Assembly: GCA_021736785.1 (NCBI GenBank) | Contig: JAIPFF010000026.1 | Span: 1-64,000, forward strand | Direction: 5' to 3' | Source of the DNA: Thiohalocapsa sp. | GTDB lineage: Bacteria > Pseudomonadota > Gammaproteobacteria > Chromatiales > Chromatiaceae | Length of the DNA stretch: 64,000 nt | Shown: positions 34,663 to 46,647 of the stretch, one piece after another | How the letters are laid out: each line of letters begins with the position of its first letter | Position numbering within the stretch: position 1 is the stretch's first letter | Position numbers and translations under genes: made by a program | The notes under the pieces: model-generated | Told to the model about the DNA's origin: nothing | What the model saw: the letters and a program-made list of their open reading frames with translations, nothing else | Databases searched by the model: none

Positions 34663-35388
34663 TCAGTCCTCGGCCCGCGGGGTGAACATATAGCCCCGAC
34701 CCCAGACGGTGCGGATATAACGCGGCTGCTTTTTGTTGGCTTCTACCTTGGCGCGCAGCCGCGCGACCTGGACGTCGATGCTGCGGTCGAACGGATTGCG
34801 CTCGTAGCCTTTCAACAAGTCGAGGATGCGGTCCCGATCCAGGATGCGGTTAGGGTGATCGACGAAAATCCCGAGCAGGTCATACTCGCTGCCGGTCAGC
34901 GCGACCGGCTCGCCGTTGCGGGTGAGCTGCCGCGCGCCCCGGTCGAGCCGGTAGGGCCCGAAGGCGGCGACCGTATCGCTTCCGCCGGGGTCGGACGCGA
35001 CGCTTGCGTGGCGGCGCAGCACGGCCCGAATTCGCGCAAGGAGCTCGCGGGGATTGAACGGTTTGGCGAGATAGTCGTCGGCGCCGACCTCGAGGCCGAC
35101 GATGCGGTCGATCTCCTCGCCGCGGGCCGACAATATAATGATAGGAACGTCGCTGCGGGCGCGCAGCCGGCGCGCGAGCGTCAGTCCGTCCTCGCCCGGG
35201 AGCATCAAGTCCAGAATCAGGATGTCGGGGCGATGGTGCTCGAGCCATGCGAACATGGCTTGGCCATCCTCGACTCCGTCTACCTCGAACCCCTCCTTGT
35301 GTAGGTAGCCTGTCAGCAACTCGCGCAGCGAGGCATCATCGTCCACGACGAGTACATGTGTGCCGGAGTCCGCGGTCGCTGTGCTCAT
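34663..35388 (-). CDS. ompR: OmpR-like winged-helix response regulator
   Basis: This 241-residue regulator has the receiver features VLVVDDDASLRELL, phospho-acceptor in LILDLMLPGEDGLTL, ILSARGEE and AKPFNPRELLARI, then an OmpR/PhoB-type winged helix (TGSEYDLLGIFVDHPNRI, RDRILDLLKGYERNPFDRS, TVWGRGYMFTP). The sequence around RNPFDRSIDVQVARLRAKVE is close to E. coli OmpR. First gene of the operon with the EnvZ-like kinase. A direct-repeat box TGTAACAAAATGTCACA lies 72 bp upstream and may be its own binding site. Naming as ompR is by similarity and gene pairing. Confidence 0.9.
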   Translation of the reverse strand: MSTATADSGTHVLVVDDDASLRELLTGYLHKEGFEVDGVEDGQAMFAWLEHHRPDILILDLMLPGEDGLTLARRLRARSDVPIIILSARGEEIDRIVGLEVGADDYLAKPFNPRELLARIRAVLRRHASVASDPGGSDTVAAFGPYRLDRGARQLTRNGEPVALTGSEYDLLGIFVDHPNRILDRDRILDLLKGYERNPFDRSIDVQVARLRAKVEANKKQPRYIRTVWGRGYMFTPRAED

Positions 35389-35459
35389 TGTTCCAACTGC
35401 CAGTTTCGGTTAGCGAAACCTCACCGTTTCGGAGCGCCGGGACGGACCCGGTGCAGGAA

Positions 35460-35476
35460 TGTAACAAAATGTCACA
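35460..35476. promoter_or_regulatory. Candidate OmpR-family binding site
   Basis: TGTAACAAAATGTCACA contains two 7-bp half-sites, TGTAACA and TGTCACA, repeated with a 10-bp period, the arrangement used by OmpR/PhoB-family dimers. Its reverse complement matches 13 of 14 positions of the RstA box TACATNTNGTTACA. It lies 72 bp upstream of the ompR-like start and 178 bp before the microprotein gene, so it could control both. Confidence 0.5.
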
Positions 35477-35653
35477 ATATAACTATATTGGGAAATACCT
35501 TTTGTCTCTACCGCAGGGATAATGACATCTCATCAAGAACGGTAAACGGCCGCGCTTGCAAGTTCCGCTGCCGTTGCCCGCGTCGCATGCCGAGCACATG
35601 GCATCCAAGACGGGTTCGAGGCTTGCCCAATCGTCGGAAACGGAGGCAGTAGC

Positions 35654-35809
35654 ATGAGTTTCGACGCTTTAACAATAGGCGGATTTCTCGTTGCGGTCGT
35701 CAGCGGCGGCTTCCTTGTGGGCGTCGTCAGTCACAATGACAAACAGACCGATCAACGCGCACGGCAAGCCCACAAACGGCGCTCAGTGTTTCCGGGTCAC
35801 CGCCGCTGA
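35654..35809 (+). CDS. Small membrane protein, 51 aa
   Basis: ATG 35654 is preceded by CGGAGG at ideal spacing. The product begins MSFDALTIGG, continues as one hydrophobic helix (FLVAVVSGGFLVGVV) and ends in a strongly basic, polar tail (NDKQTDQRARQAHKRRSVFP), so it should insert with the tail in the cytoplasm. It was not long enough to stand out by size. It is transcribed divergently from the ompR-like gene, with a candidate operator between them and a strong terminator about 200 bp downstream. Small membrane proteins of this type often modulate sensor kinases, but that is only an inference here. No family recognised. Confidence 0.6.
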   Translation: MSFDALTIGGFLVAVVSGGFLVGVVSHNDKQTDQRARQAHKRRSVFPGHRR

Positions 35810-36010
35810 CTCCATCCTGCTCGCAGTGCGGGCTCTGATGCAGCGCCCGGTCTGCGTTCGCCTCTTGCGGATTTGCCCCGTGTCGCCGGCAGACCCTTGT
35901 TCTGCGGCGGCGGCGGCGGGGAGAGGTGGCTCACGCGGGCCGCATGACGCTGGCGCGAGACCACGCCCGCAGTGGGCTCACTGATTCGATTTCTGGGCAG
36001 CAAGCCTCTT

Positions 36011-36053
36011 GGCCGCCCCGGCAGACACACACCCTGCCGCGGCGGCCTTTTTT
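36011..36053 (+). terminator. Strong intrinsic terminator
   Basis: GGCCGCC pairs with GGCGGCC, and after one C-C mismatch six further pairs (CGGCAG with CTGCCG) close on a nine-base loop; TTTTTT follows. It ends a plus-strand transcript, most simply the one carrying the 51-residue protein, leaving about 200 nt of unexplained RNA between. Confidence 0.88.
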
Positions 36054-36086
36054 ACGTCCGCGCAGCGTTGCGCAGACGCAGGCGAG

Positions 36087-36302
36087 TTACCGGCGTTCTG
36101 CGGGTAGGGCGTCGGTCAGCAGTGCCAATGCTTCTTCCAGGGCACCCCTTACCTCTCGGGTGATCGCGCGCGGATCCGGGACGTCCGCATCGGTGTCGAT
36201 CTCGTCGATCATCTCCAGCGCCTGACGAAAGGCGTCCGCGGAGAGACCGAGGTGGCCCAGGTCATTGGCGCTGAGCGCCTTCAATTGAATGCCGCGAGTC
36301 AT
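36087..36302 (-). CDS. Hypothetical protein, 71 aa
   Basis: ATG 36302 has GGAG at a distance of about 12 bases. The product is hydrophilic, acidic and probably all helical (SADAFRQALEMIDEIDTDAD, REVRGALEEALALLTDALPA), without a signal peptide or membrane helix. The same frame is open to 37079 but upstream is antisense to the CBS gene. It ends next to the strong plus-strand terminator. No family recognised. The regular spacing of Leu/Ala and acidic residues and the ribosome-binding site support a gene; a shadow frame cannot be excluded. Confidence 0.5.
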   Translation of the reverse strand: MTRGIQLKALSANDLGHLGLSADAFRQALEMIDEIDTDADVPDPRAITREVRGALEEALALLTDALPAERR

Positions 36303-36692
36303 GAGTCGGCGATCTCCGAAACTGTTGGTTGGAGAGGGACGGCTGTGCACCCTTGCCGATGCTAACCGAAGTCGTGCCGGTCTGTCTGCGTGTCGCCGGC
36401 GCAACAGTTGCGCCTGTCCGCGATCGCATCCGGCTCGCCCGTGCACGTCGGCCTGCGTCCGGGCATCCACGCGCCGCTCGGAGCGGCTTCGGGCGCTCGG
36501 ATCGAAGGCTCGCGCGTCCGCGGGTACGGCGATCGGTTGCGTCCAGCCCCGGGCCACGCGAATTCCCCGATACTCGGTATTGATGTCGGGGCGTTGCGAA
36601 CCCCGTTCGCCTCGGTCATGCTTGGGCGGAACTGCGCGGATGATGAGCCGACGATGCCGCATCCGGATAAAACCACCATCTGGAGACAAGCG
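36303..36692. other. Divergent intergenic region before the CBS-domain gene
   Basis: About 390 bp between a minus-strand hypothetical gene and the CBS gene. The CBS frame is open back to 36390 but the upstream residues (SGSPVHVGLRPGIHAPLGAA) do not look like protein. No clear promoter or RNA structure was recognised. Confidence 0.5.
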
Positions 36693-37088
36693 ATGCAAGT
36701 GCGCGACTACATGAGTGAGACGCCGGTCACAATCTCGGCGGGTGCGGACTACCAGCAAGCATTCGATATCATGCAGGAGAGGGATCTGCACCATTTGCCG
36801 GTCGTCGACGCAGACGGCACGGTGGTCGGAATTCTCGCGCGGCGTGACCTGCAACTGGCGGCACGCTACTTCCACGAGGCACCGGGCGAAGTCGAAGACG
36901 TCATGCACAACCCCGTGAGGACGATCGCACCCGATGCGGATCTCGCCGACGCGGTCGACATGATGACGACGCAGCGCATCGGCTGCCTGCCGGTATCGGA
37001 GGACGGCGGCGTGCATCTGGTCGGCATCATCACCGAAACCGATTTGCTGCGCGCCCTGCGCGAGTTGCTGGTTCGGCAAGCCGCCTGA
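36693..37088 (+). CDS. Tandem CBS-domain protein
   Basis: ATG 36693 follows TGGAGA at a good distance. The 131-residue protein is little more than a pair of CBS motifs: MQVRDYMSETPVTISAGADY ... DLHHLPVVDADGTVVGILAR and VEDVMHNPVRTIAPDADLAD ... IGCLPVSEDGGVHLVGIITE. Together these form one Bateman module, which binds adenine nucleotides such as AMP, ATP or S-adenosylmethionine. With no effector domain, it probably regulates a partner by protein contact. The next gene, convergent, encodes class II ribonucleotide reductase; a link through nucleotide sensing is speculative. Family assignment is secure. Confidence 0.88.
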   Translation: MQVRDYMSETPVTISAGADYQQAFDIMQERDLHHLPVVDADGTVVGILARRDLQLAARYFHEAPGEVEDVMHNPVRTIAPDADLADAVDMMTTQRIGCLPVSEDGGVHLVGIITETDLLRALRELLVRQAA

Positions 37089-37157
37089 CTCGGCGAGCGG
37101 CCCCGGCGGGGCGCCCTCGAGCGCACCGCAGTCCTCGATCGGCTCTGCGGTGCGCCC

Positions 37158-38966
37158 TCAGCATTGCTCGCAGGTCTGATCGCGGCCGCCCGGGCCGGTC
37201 AGCACCGCGCCGCTGACCGCGTTCGGCCGGTACACCGTGCAGCCCTTGACCCCAAGCGCGTGGGCAAGGACGTAGATGTCCTTGAATTCCGCGAAGCGGA
37301 TCGTCTCCGGGACGTTGATCGTCTTGGAGATCGCGCTGTCGACATAGGGCTGCAGCGCCGCCTGCATCGCCAATTGGTCCTCGGCCGTAACAGCGTGGGT
37401 GTCGCGAAATGCCGGCGGCGGCTCGTCGCCGTGGCGGCGGCGCCAAAGTAGGCAGGCAGGATCCTCCACCCGCAGCATCCGCGAGCTGCCGTCGGCTGCG
37501 CGCAGCATGCGCAGGGGATGGCGGCCGTACACGGGCTCGACGCCGCTCGAGACATTGCCCGCCAGCAGACTGATACTGCCGGTCGGGGCGATCGCGGTCA
37601 GGTGCGAATTACGCAGGCCGTCCAGCGCGATACCCGCGCGAATGTCATCCGGCAGCCGTCGCGCGAAACGCCCGTCCAAATAGGCTTTTCGCCGGAAGAA
37701 CGGAAACGGGCCTTTCTCCGCGGCCAGCGCTACCGAAGCTCTATAGGCGGCATGACAGACCGTGCGCATGGCCTCCGCCGCCAGCGTCCGGGCCTCGGCG
37801 CTGTCATAGCGCAGCCCGAGCATGATCAGCGCGTCCGCGAGACCGGTGATGCCGAGGCCCAAGCGCCGACTGCCGAGGGCCTGTGCTTTTTGGGCCGGCA
37901 GCGGAAAGTGCGAAACGTCGATGACATTGTCGAGCAGACGGGTTGCCGTATGCGCCGCCGTCGTGAGTGCTTGTAGGTCGAGTGCTGCATGCTCCTCGAA
38001 CGGCGCGCGGACGAAAGCGGTCAGGTTCAGCGAGCCGAGATCACAAGCCCCGTACGCCGGCAGCGGTATCTCGCCGCAGGGATTGGTGGCACGGATGTCC
38101 TCTCGATAGGCGAGATTGTTTTCCGCATTGACCCGATCGATGAACAGGACACCGGGCCCCGCGGTGTCGAAGTTGGCGCGCATGATTCGATCCCATAATG
38201 CGCGCGCCGGCACTTCGCGCAGGACGGCGCAGTCGACGTTCCTTCGCCCGCACCAATCGCGGCGAATGCGTCTGCCGAAGCGGACCGCGTCTTCTTCCGA
38301 TAGCGCGTCCGACGGAAAAACCAGCGGCCAGGATAGGTCTTGCTCCACCGCCTGCATGAAGGCGTCGTTCACCAAGACGGAAAGGTTGAAGTTGCGCAGT
38401 GCGCCCTGCGCACGCTTGGCATCGACGAAAGCCTCGATATCCGGGTGATCGCAGCACAGCGTGCCCATCATCGCACCCCGGCGGGCGTTTCCCGACCGCA
38501 CCGTGGCGCACATGCTGTCCCAGACGTGCAGAAACGCGACCGGACCCGACGCCATGCGCCCGACACGCCGGCCGCGCAGCCCGGCGGGGCGCAGGGTCGA
38601 GAAGTCGCAGCCGATACCGCCCCCCTGCTGCATCGTCAGCGCACCTTCCTTCAACGCCTCGAAAATGCCGGCCATGTCGTCCGGGATCGGCCCCATGACG
38701 AAACAGTTGAACAGAGTGACTTCGCGCTCGACGCCGGCACCGGCCAGAATGCGTCCGCCCGGCAGGAAGCGAAAATTGGACAGCAGATCGTAGAAGCGGC
38801 TTTCCCAGCGTCCTCGATCGGCGGTCTCCGGCGTGCACAGGGCCCGCGCGACGCGTCGGCGCGTTGCGTCGAGATCGCTGTCGCCCGGCGCGCGGTACCG
38901 TGTCTCCCAAATCAAGCGGGTGAGATCGTCGGGCGAGATCGGTTCGGGCTCGCGGGGATCGGGCAT
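37158..38966 (-). CDS. nrdJ: Adenosylcobalamin-dependent (class II) ribonucleotide reductase
   Basis: The 602-residue enzyme reduces ribonucleotides to deoxyribonucleotides without oxygen, using a B12 radical. Landmarks are the substrate-side cysteines in LFNCFVMGP and ATNPCGEIPLP, the loop LTMQQGGGIGCDFSTLR, the barrel signature APTGSISLLAGNVSSG and the C-terminal redox pair CEQC. Residue patterns match NrdJ enzymes of the vitamin B12-dependent type rather than class I NrdA. ATG 38966 has GAGGC upstream. Monocistronic by context. It implies a need for cobalamin and fits growth with low or varying oxygen. Confidence 0.93.
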   Translation of the reverse strand: MPDPREPEPISPDDLTRLIWETRYRAPGDSDLDATRRRVARALCTPETADRGRWESRFYDLLSNFRFLPGGRILAGAGVEREVTLFNCFVMGPIPDDMAGIFEALKEGALTMQQGGGIGCDFSTLRPAGLRGRRVGRMASGPVAFLHVWDSMCATVRSGNARRGAMMGTLCCDHPDIEAFVDAKRAQGALRNFNLSVLVNDAFMQAVEQDLSWPLVFPSDALSEEDAVRFGRRIRRDWCGRRNVDCAVLREVPARALWDRIMRANFDTAGPGVLFIDRVNAENNLAYREDIRATNPCGEIPLPAYGACDLGSLNLTAFVRAPFEEHAALDLQALTTAAHTATRLLDNVIDVSHFPLPAQKAQALGSRRLGLGITGLADALIMLGLRYDSAEARTLAAEAMRTVCHAAYRASVALAAEKGPFPFFRRKAYLDGRFARRLPDDIRAGIALDGLRNSHLTAIAPTGSISLLAGNVSSGVEPVYGRHPLRMLRAADGSSRMLRVEDPACLLWRRRHGDEPPPAFRDTHAVTAEDQLAMQAALQPYVDSAISKTINVPETIRFAEFKDIYVLAHALGVKGCTVYRPNAVSGAVLTGPGGRDQTCEQC

Positions 38967-39098
38967 CGACGGGCGCCTCGCGCAGGTGCGGTTGCATCCC
39001 CGGAGCATAGACGACGATACGCCGGCGTCGTATTGAGCGTCGCATCGAAGAACGCGCCGGATCAGGCGTGCGGGCCGACGCGTGCGCGTCGCGGCTCT

Positions 39099-42674
<3,576 letters not shown>

Positions 42675-42782
42675 TCATCTCACAGACCCGGCGTCGGCGC
42701 AGCGCGAGTGCGCCTTTCGCGGGCTATGAGCGCGTGACCGGCTCGCTGTGGCGCACCACCGGCCGGCCGCGCGTCAGCGCGC

Positions 42783-43235
42783 TCAAGCTGCCCCGGTTTT
42801 TGGCGGAAAACGCTCCAACAGTTGCTGCGGCGTGACGACGGGCACGGCGCTGTGCGTCAAGTCCTCGGCGTTCAGCGTCACGATGTAATCGGCGTTGTCC
42901 GCGGAGGCGCTCGCGACGAGCAGCGCGTCGTCGAGTCCGAGTCCTTGCGTCGACAAAGCGCGGCTCAGTGCCGCATCCACGATCGTCTCCCGGGCGCTGG
43001 CAAGCCGCAAGTAGCTGCGCAGACCCGCCAGTTCGCGCAGTGCTTGCGGCTGTCCGAGCGCCCGCGCCAGCGTTTCCGCGATCTCGCACAGGGAATGGCT
43101 GCAGATCCATCCCTGAATCACACCCTCTTCCGCGAGCGCAAGGGCCGCGCTGCAGACCGCCCTGTGAGCGGCGTCGCCGAGATGTGCGCCCAGCACGACG
43201 GTACTGTCGAACATTGCGTCCACGAGTTTGTCCAT
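42783..43235 (-). CDS. PIN-domain protein (VapC-like), apparently without antitoxin
   Basis: ATG 43235 has AAAGGAGAAAATT directly upstream. The 150-residue PIN nuclease fold has conserved acidic residues in MFDSTVVLGAHLG (Asp9), SLCEIAETLARALG, LGLDDALLVASA and TLNAEDL, the four positions that bind metal. Most VapC toxins are preceded by an overlapping antitoxin gene. Reading the 200 bp upstream in all minus frames gave no frame with a start and a stable fold, only a short run of residues. It may be a solitary ribonuclease or rely on a distant antitoxin. Direction is convergent with nothing; the long region upstream is non-coding. Confidence 0.8.
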   Translation of the reverse strand: MDKLVDAMFDSTVVLGAHLGDAAHRAVCSAALALAEEGVIQGWICSHSLCEIAETLARALGQPQALRELAGLRSYLRLASARETIVDAALSRALSTQGLGLDDALLVASASADNADYIVTLNAEDLTHSAVPVVTPQQLLERFPPKTGAA

Positions 43236-44394
43236 AATTTTCTCCTTTCATTGCTGGTCCTGGCGCAGGGGCATCAATGCCCCGTTGCGGTTTCTATTGC
43301 CGGCGGTGCTGTCTTCGCCTCCCGAAGAGCAGTCGATGCCCCGGGGCTGTCCGCATTATGGCCGGTCATCCTGTCAAAACACGACAAGGGACGGAGCGCA
43401 AAGCCCGGGCGGCCGGCCATTGCTTGCCGATGCAGGGCGGGCGCAATAGCTCGGTGAGTGAAGCTTCTTTAATCGGGTGGCGTTTTTGTTTGTACGTCAA
43501 AGCATTACAATGGTGTGATTGGGCCCCTGGGCGCATCAGTGAAGCTATGCAAAAGCAATTCTCATGCCGGGGTTTCCTCGGCAATGGCCTGCGCCCCGGG
43601 ACTTCATCGGCGATCGGGCTCATGGGTCGAAATCGTCCCGGGGGGACTGCCGAGTTGCGCCGTGTCGTGCATAAGCCGGGCTGAAAGACCTGATAACCCG
43701 TGTGTAAAGCTGCCGTTGCACTGAGACAGGTCGCTGCCGCCATGTGGTCCGGGGATACTTGTCGACATCCGGGCAGTCTTCGGGAACCGGGCCGGCGGGT
43801 TCGGCGATCTCGGGACGGTGCGCGGCGCGACGAAGGCAAACATCACCGTTGCCATGCTGTTGTAGAGTGCCGGCGCACTCCGGCATCGGTTGTCGTCGCA
43901 TTTCAGTCCGATCATCCACATTGCGAGCTCAAGCAGGCCCGCCAAGGCCGCGGTTATCGGCCGGTAAAGCATGTCGACGACTGCTTCATCAGTATTTTCT
44001 GAATTAATCAAAATGTGTTTGTCCTCGCGCTTCGCCTGCGTCTGATTCATAGTGGCGGTGTCGGCCAAGCGCTGAAGGCCCGTGCGGGTAAAATTGCATG
44101 GCCTCGCGAGCGACGATGCGACGGTATCGAGCGCGGCGATGGTGCCTGCTTTTAAGCCGCACGCCCGGAACGGTTTTCGGAGGCGGCCGGCACAGCCCTT
44201 AGCGGCGTAGCCGCCGGCGTCGATCACTACCGGAGTCCCGCGCGGGGCGGCTTTTGCCGACGTGACCTGCGCATTGCAGCGTGCTCGTAACCAAAAATTC
44301 ACGAGTGCGCTGCTTTCGCAGGTCAGAATGGCTGCCGCCCTCCCGCACGGAGACGCCCCCTGGCTAACCACTATCCTATGGAGATCACTGCATC
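43236..44394. other. Long region without a convincing gene, upstream of pstS
   Basis: About 1.16 kb lies between the PIN gene and pstS. Several frames are open (for example on the minus strand ending at 43604, with a possible ATG at 44050 and a hydrophobic stretch YRPITAALAGLLELAMWMIG), but none has a ribosome-binding site and protein-like composition throughout. The tract 43470-43515 is AT-rich and promoter-like. No clear Pho box was seen by eye before pstS. It may hold decayed genes. Confidence 0.5.
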
Positions 44395-45453
44395 ATGAAG
44401 TTTTCGACCCTGCTGAAAACGGCAGCCGCAGTTGGCTGTCTGTCCGGACTGGCTCTGGCTCCCGTCGCGCACGCGGACGTCAAACTGAACGGTTCCGGCG
44501 CCAGCTTCCCGTTCCCTCTCTACTCCAAGTGGTTCAAGGATTTCTCAAAAGAGAACAAGGATATTCGTGTCGACTACCAGGCGAAGGGCAGTGGGGCAGG
44601 CATCCAGGATTTGATCAACGGCGTCGTCGATTTCGCGGCTTCCGATGCCGCGATGAAGGAAGACGAGATGAGCCAGGTGAAACAGGGCGTAGTGCTGCTG
44701 CCGATCACCGCGGGCGAGGTCGTCTTGGCCTACAACGTCGAGGGTGTGGAAGAGCTGAAGCTGCCGCGCGACGTCTACCCGCAGATTTTCCTGGGCACCA
44801 TCACCAAGTGGAACGACCCCAAGATCGCCGACGCGAATCCGGGCGTCGATCTGCCGGACGAGGACATCACCGTGGTTGTGCGCTCGGACTCTTCCGGCAC
44901 GACCTATGTCTTTACCGGTCACCTGAGCGAGATCAGCGGCGACTTCAAGGACGCGGTGGGACAGGCCAAGGCTCCGAACTGGCCCGACAGCGACAAGCTC
45001 ATCAAGGCGCCCAAGAACGACGGCGTCACGGCACAAATTAAGCAAATTCCGGGCTCGATCGGCTACATCGAGTACGGCTACGCAAAACTGACCGGCCAGC
45101 CCTCTGCGCTTCTGGAGAACAAGGCCGGCAACTTCGTCGCGCCTGGACCGGAGTCCGGCGCCGCGGCGCTTGCCAGCGCCGAGTTCCCCGGCGGCACGCT
45201 TCCGGGCAGCGACGTGCCCAACCTTATCGCCTGGGTTTGGGATCCCGCCGGCGAGAACGCCTATCCCATCGCGACCTTCACTTGGCTGCTGCTTTATGCC
45301 GAGCAGGATGACGACAAGGCGGCGGCATTGCGCAAGCTGGTCGACTACGTCACGAGCGAGGAAGCGCAGGGACAGGCCGACGGCCTCGGCTATATTCCGC
45401 TCCCCGAAGAGGTCATCGAAAAGGTGCGCGCCGCGGCAGAGTACGTGAAATAA
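44395..45453 (+). CDS. pstS: Phosphate ABC transporter substrate-binding protein
   Basis: ATG 44395 follows TGGAGATCACTGCATC. The 352-residue periplasmic protein has a signal peptide (TAAAVGCLSGLALAPVAHA) and the phosphate-binding loops LNGSGASFPFPLYSKW, QAKGSGAGIQDLINGVVDFA and VVRSDSSGTTYVF. Residues near ITAGEVVLAYNV and GSIGYIEYGYA are family signatures. It binds inorganic phosphate and delivers it to PstCA. First gene of pstSCAB; 222 bp with a stable hairpin separate it from pstC. This layout usually gives high pstS relative to the membrane genes. Confidence 0.96.
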   Translation: MKFSTLLKTAAAVGCLSGLALAPVAHADVKLNGSGASFPFPLYSKWFKDFSKENKDIRVDYQAKGSGAGIQDLINGVVDFAASDAAMKEDEMSQVKQGVVLLPITAGEVVLAYNVEGVEELKLPRDVYPQIFLGTITKWNDPKIADANPGVDLPDEDITVVVRSDSSGTTYVFTGHLSEISGDFKDAVGQAKAPNWPDSDKLIKAPKNDGVTAQIKQIPGSIGYIEYGYAKLTGQPSALLENKAGNFVAPGPESGAAALASAEFPGGTLPGSDVPNLIAWVWDPAGENAYPIATFTWLLLYAEQDDDKAAALRKLVDYVTSEEAQGQADGLGYIPLPEEVIEKVRAAAEYVK

Positions 45454-45496
45454 GGCCCGGTACATCGGCGTCGCCGACGATGCGGACAGGGATGTC

Positions 45497-45540
45497 CGAC
45501 GAAAGACCTGGGTTTTTCATTGACCCAGCGCAATTCGTCG
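45497..45540 (+). promoter_or_regulatory. Intercistronic hairpin between pstS and pstC
   Basis: An outer stem of seven pairs (CGACGAA at 45497-45503 with TTCGTCG at 45534-45540) encloses an inner stem CTGGGT/ACCCAG closing on a nine-base loop. There is no T-run at its base. The position fits a processing or stabilising element that lets pstS be expressed above pstCAB. Confidence 0.6.
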
Positions 45541-45675
45541 TAGTTAGATAGCGAACCCCGCACAGCTATGTGCTTATAAGCGTCCGGTTTTTGGCCAGGA
45601 TATCGGCCTGACGCCGATACCGGCGCGTAAGCGCGAGAACAGTCCGCCGCAGAGCGGAAACCTTGGAACGACTAC

Positions 45676-46647
45676 ATGGCAAAGATACTGCAGCAACCGG
45701 GGTCATCGAGCACGATCACCCGCGCCCCGTCGTCCGGCGAGTTTCTGGGCGATTCGATCTTCCGTGCCGTAGCCTACAGCTGCGCGATGCTGATTATCCT
45801 GCTGGTGGCATTTATTCTGTGGCAGATCGGCAAAGAAGCCATGCCAGCGGTGGGGGAGCACGGTCTCGGCTTCTGGACGGGCACGACGTGGGACGTCAAC
45901 AAGGGGCAGTTCGGTGTGCTGCCGGAGATCTGGGGCACGCTCTATAGCTCCTTGCTCGCCCTCATGCTGGGCGGCATCTTCGGCATCTCGATCGCGATCT
46001 TCCTGACTCAAGACTTCATCCATGACAGGCTGGCAACGGTTTTTCGCACCGTCGTCGAACTGCTCGCCGCTATTCCGTCGGTGGTCTACGGACTCTGGGG
46101 CATCTATGTGTTGATCCCCCTGATCCGCCCCGTTGCCCAATGGCTGCACGAGCACTTCTCCTGGTTTCCTCCGTTCGGGACGGATCTCAGCGGTCCCGGA
46201 ATGGCACCCGCGGCACTGGTGCTTGCGATCATGATTCTGCCGACCGTCGCCGCCATCTCGGTCGACGCGTTCCGCCGCATCCCCTACAAGGTCAAAGAGG
46301 CGGCCTATGGCATGGGCACGACCAAGTGGGAGGCGATTCTTAAGGTCATGCTGCCGACCGCGTCATCCGGCATTCTGGCGGCCTTGGTGCTGGGCTTCGG
46401 CCGAGCGTTGGGGGAGACCATGGCGCTCGCGATGCTGATCGGCAACAGCAACCAGATCAGCTTGTCGCTATTTTCGCCGGCCAATACGCTGGCGTCTCTG
46501 CTTGCTTCGAGCTTTCCCGAGGCCGGTCCGGTCGAGGTTCAGGCCCTGATGTATGCCGCGCTGGTGCTGCTTCTGATTACCTTCATCGTCAATGTCGTCG
46601 GTCTAGGTGTTCAGCAGTACACGATGCGCAAATTCGAGGGTAAGTGA
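45676..46647 (+). CDS. pstC: Phosphate ABC transporter permease PstC
   Basis: The 323-residue membrane protein has about seven helices, beginning with AYSCAMLIILLVAFILWQIG. The phosphate-transport permease loop VKEAAYGMGTTKWEAILKVMLP is the EAA-like contact to PstB. A periplasmic segment with GFWTGTTWDVNKGQFGVLPE separates the first two helices, as in PstC proteins. The stop codon overlaps the pstA start by one base (TGATG), so translation is coupled. It forms the channel with PstA. The first 20 residues are polar and cytosolic. Confidence 0.96.
   Translation: MAKILQQPGSSSTITRAPSSGEFLGDSIFRAVAYSCAMLIILLVAFILWQIGKEAMPAVGEHGLGFWTGTTWDVNKGQFGVLPEIWGTLYSSLLALMLGGIFGISIAIFLTQDFIHDRLATVFRTVVELLAAIPSVVYGLWGIYVLIPLIRPVAQWLHEHFSWFPPFGTDLSGPGMAPAALVLAIMILPTVAAISVDAFRRIPYKVKEAAYGMGTTKWEAILKVMLPTASSGILAALVLGFGRALGETMALAMLIGNSNQISLSLFSPANTLASLLASSFPEAGPVEVQALMYAALVLLLITFIVNVVGLGVQQYTMRKFEGK

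Noticed and set aside
43604-44050. Minus-strand frame from ATG 44050 with a hydrophobic helix
   Set aside because: No ribosome-binding site, unnatural composition in the C-terminal half and no recognisable family; kept only as a note on the gap before pstS.
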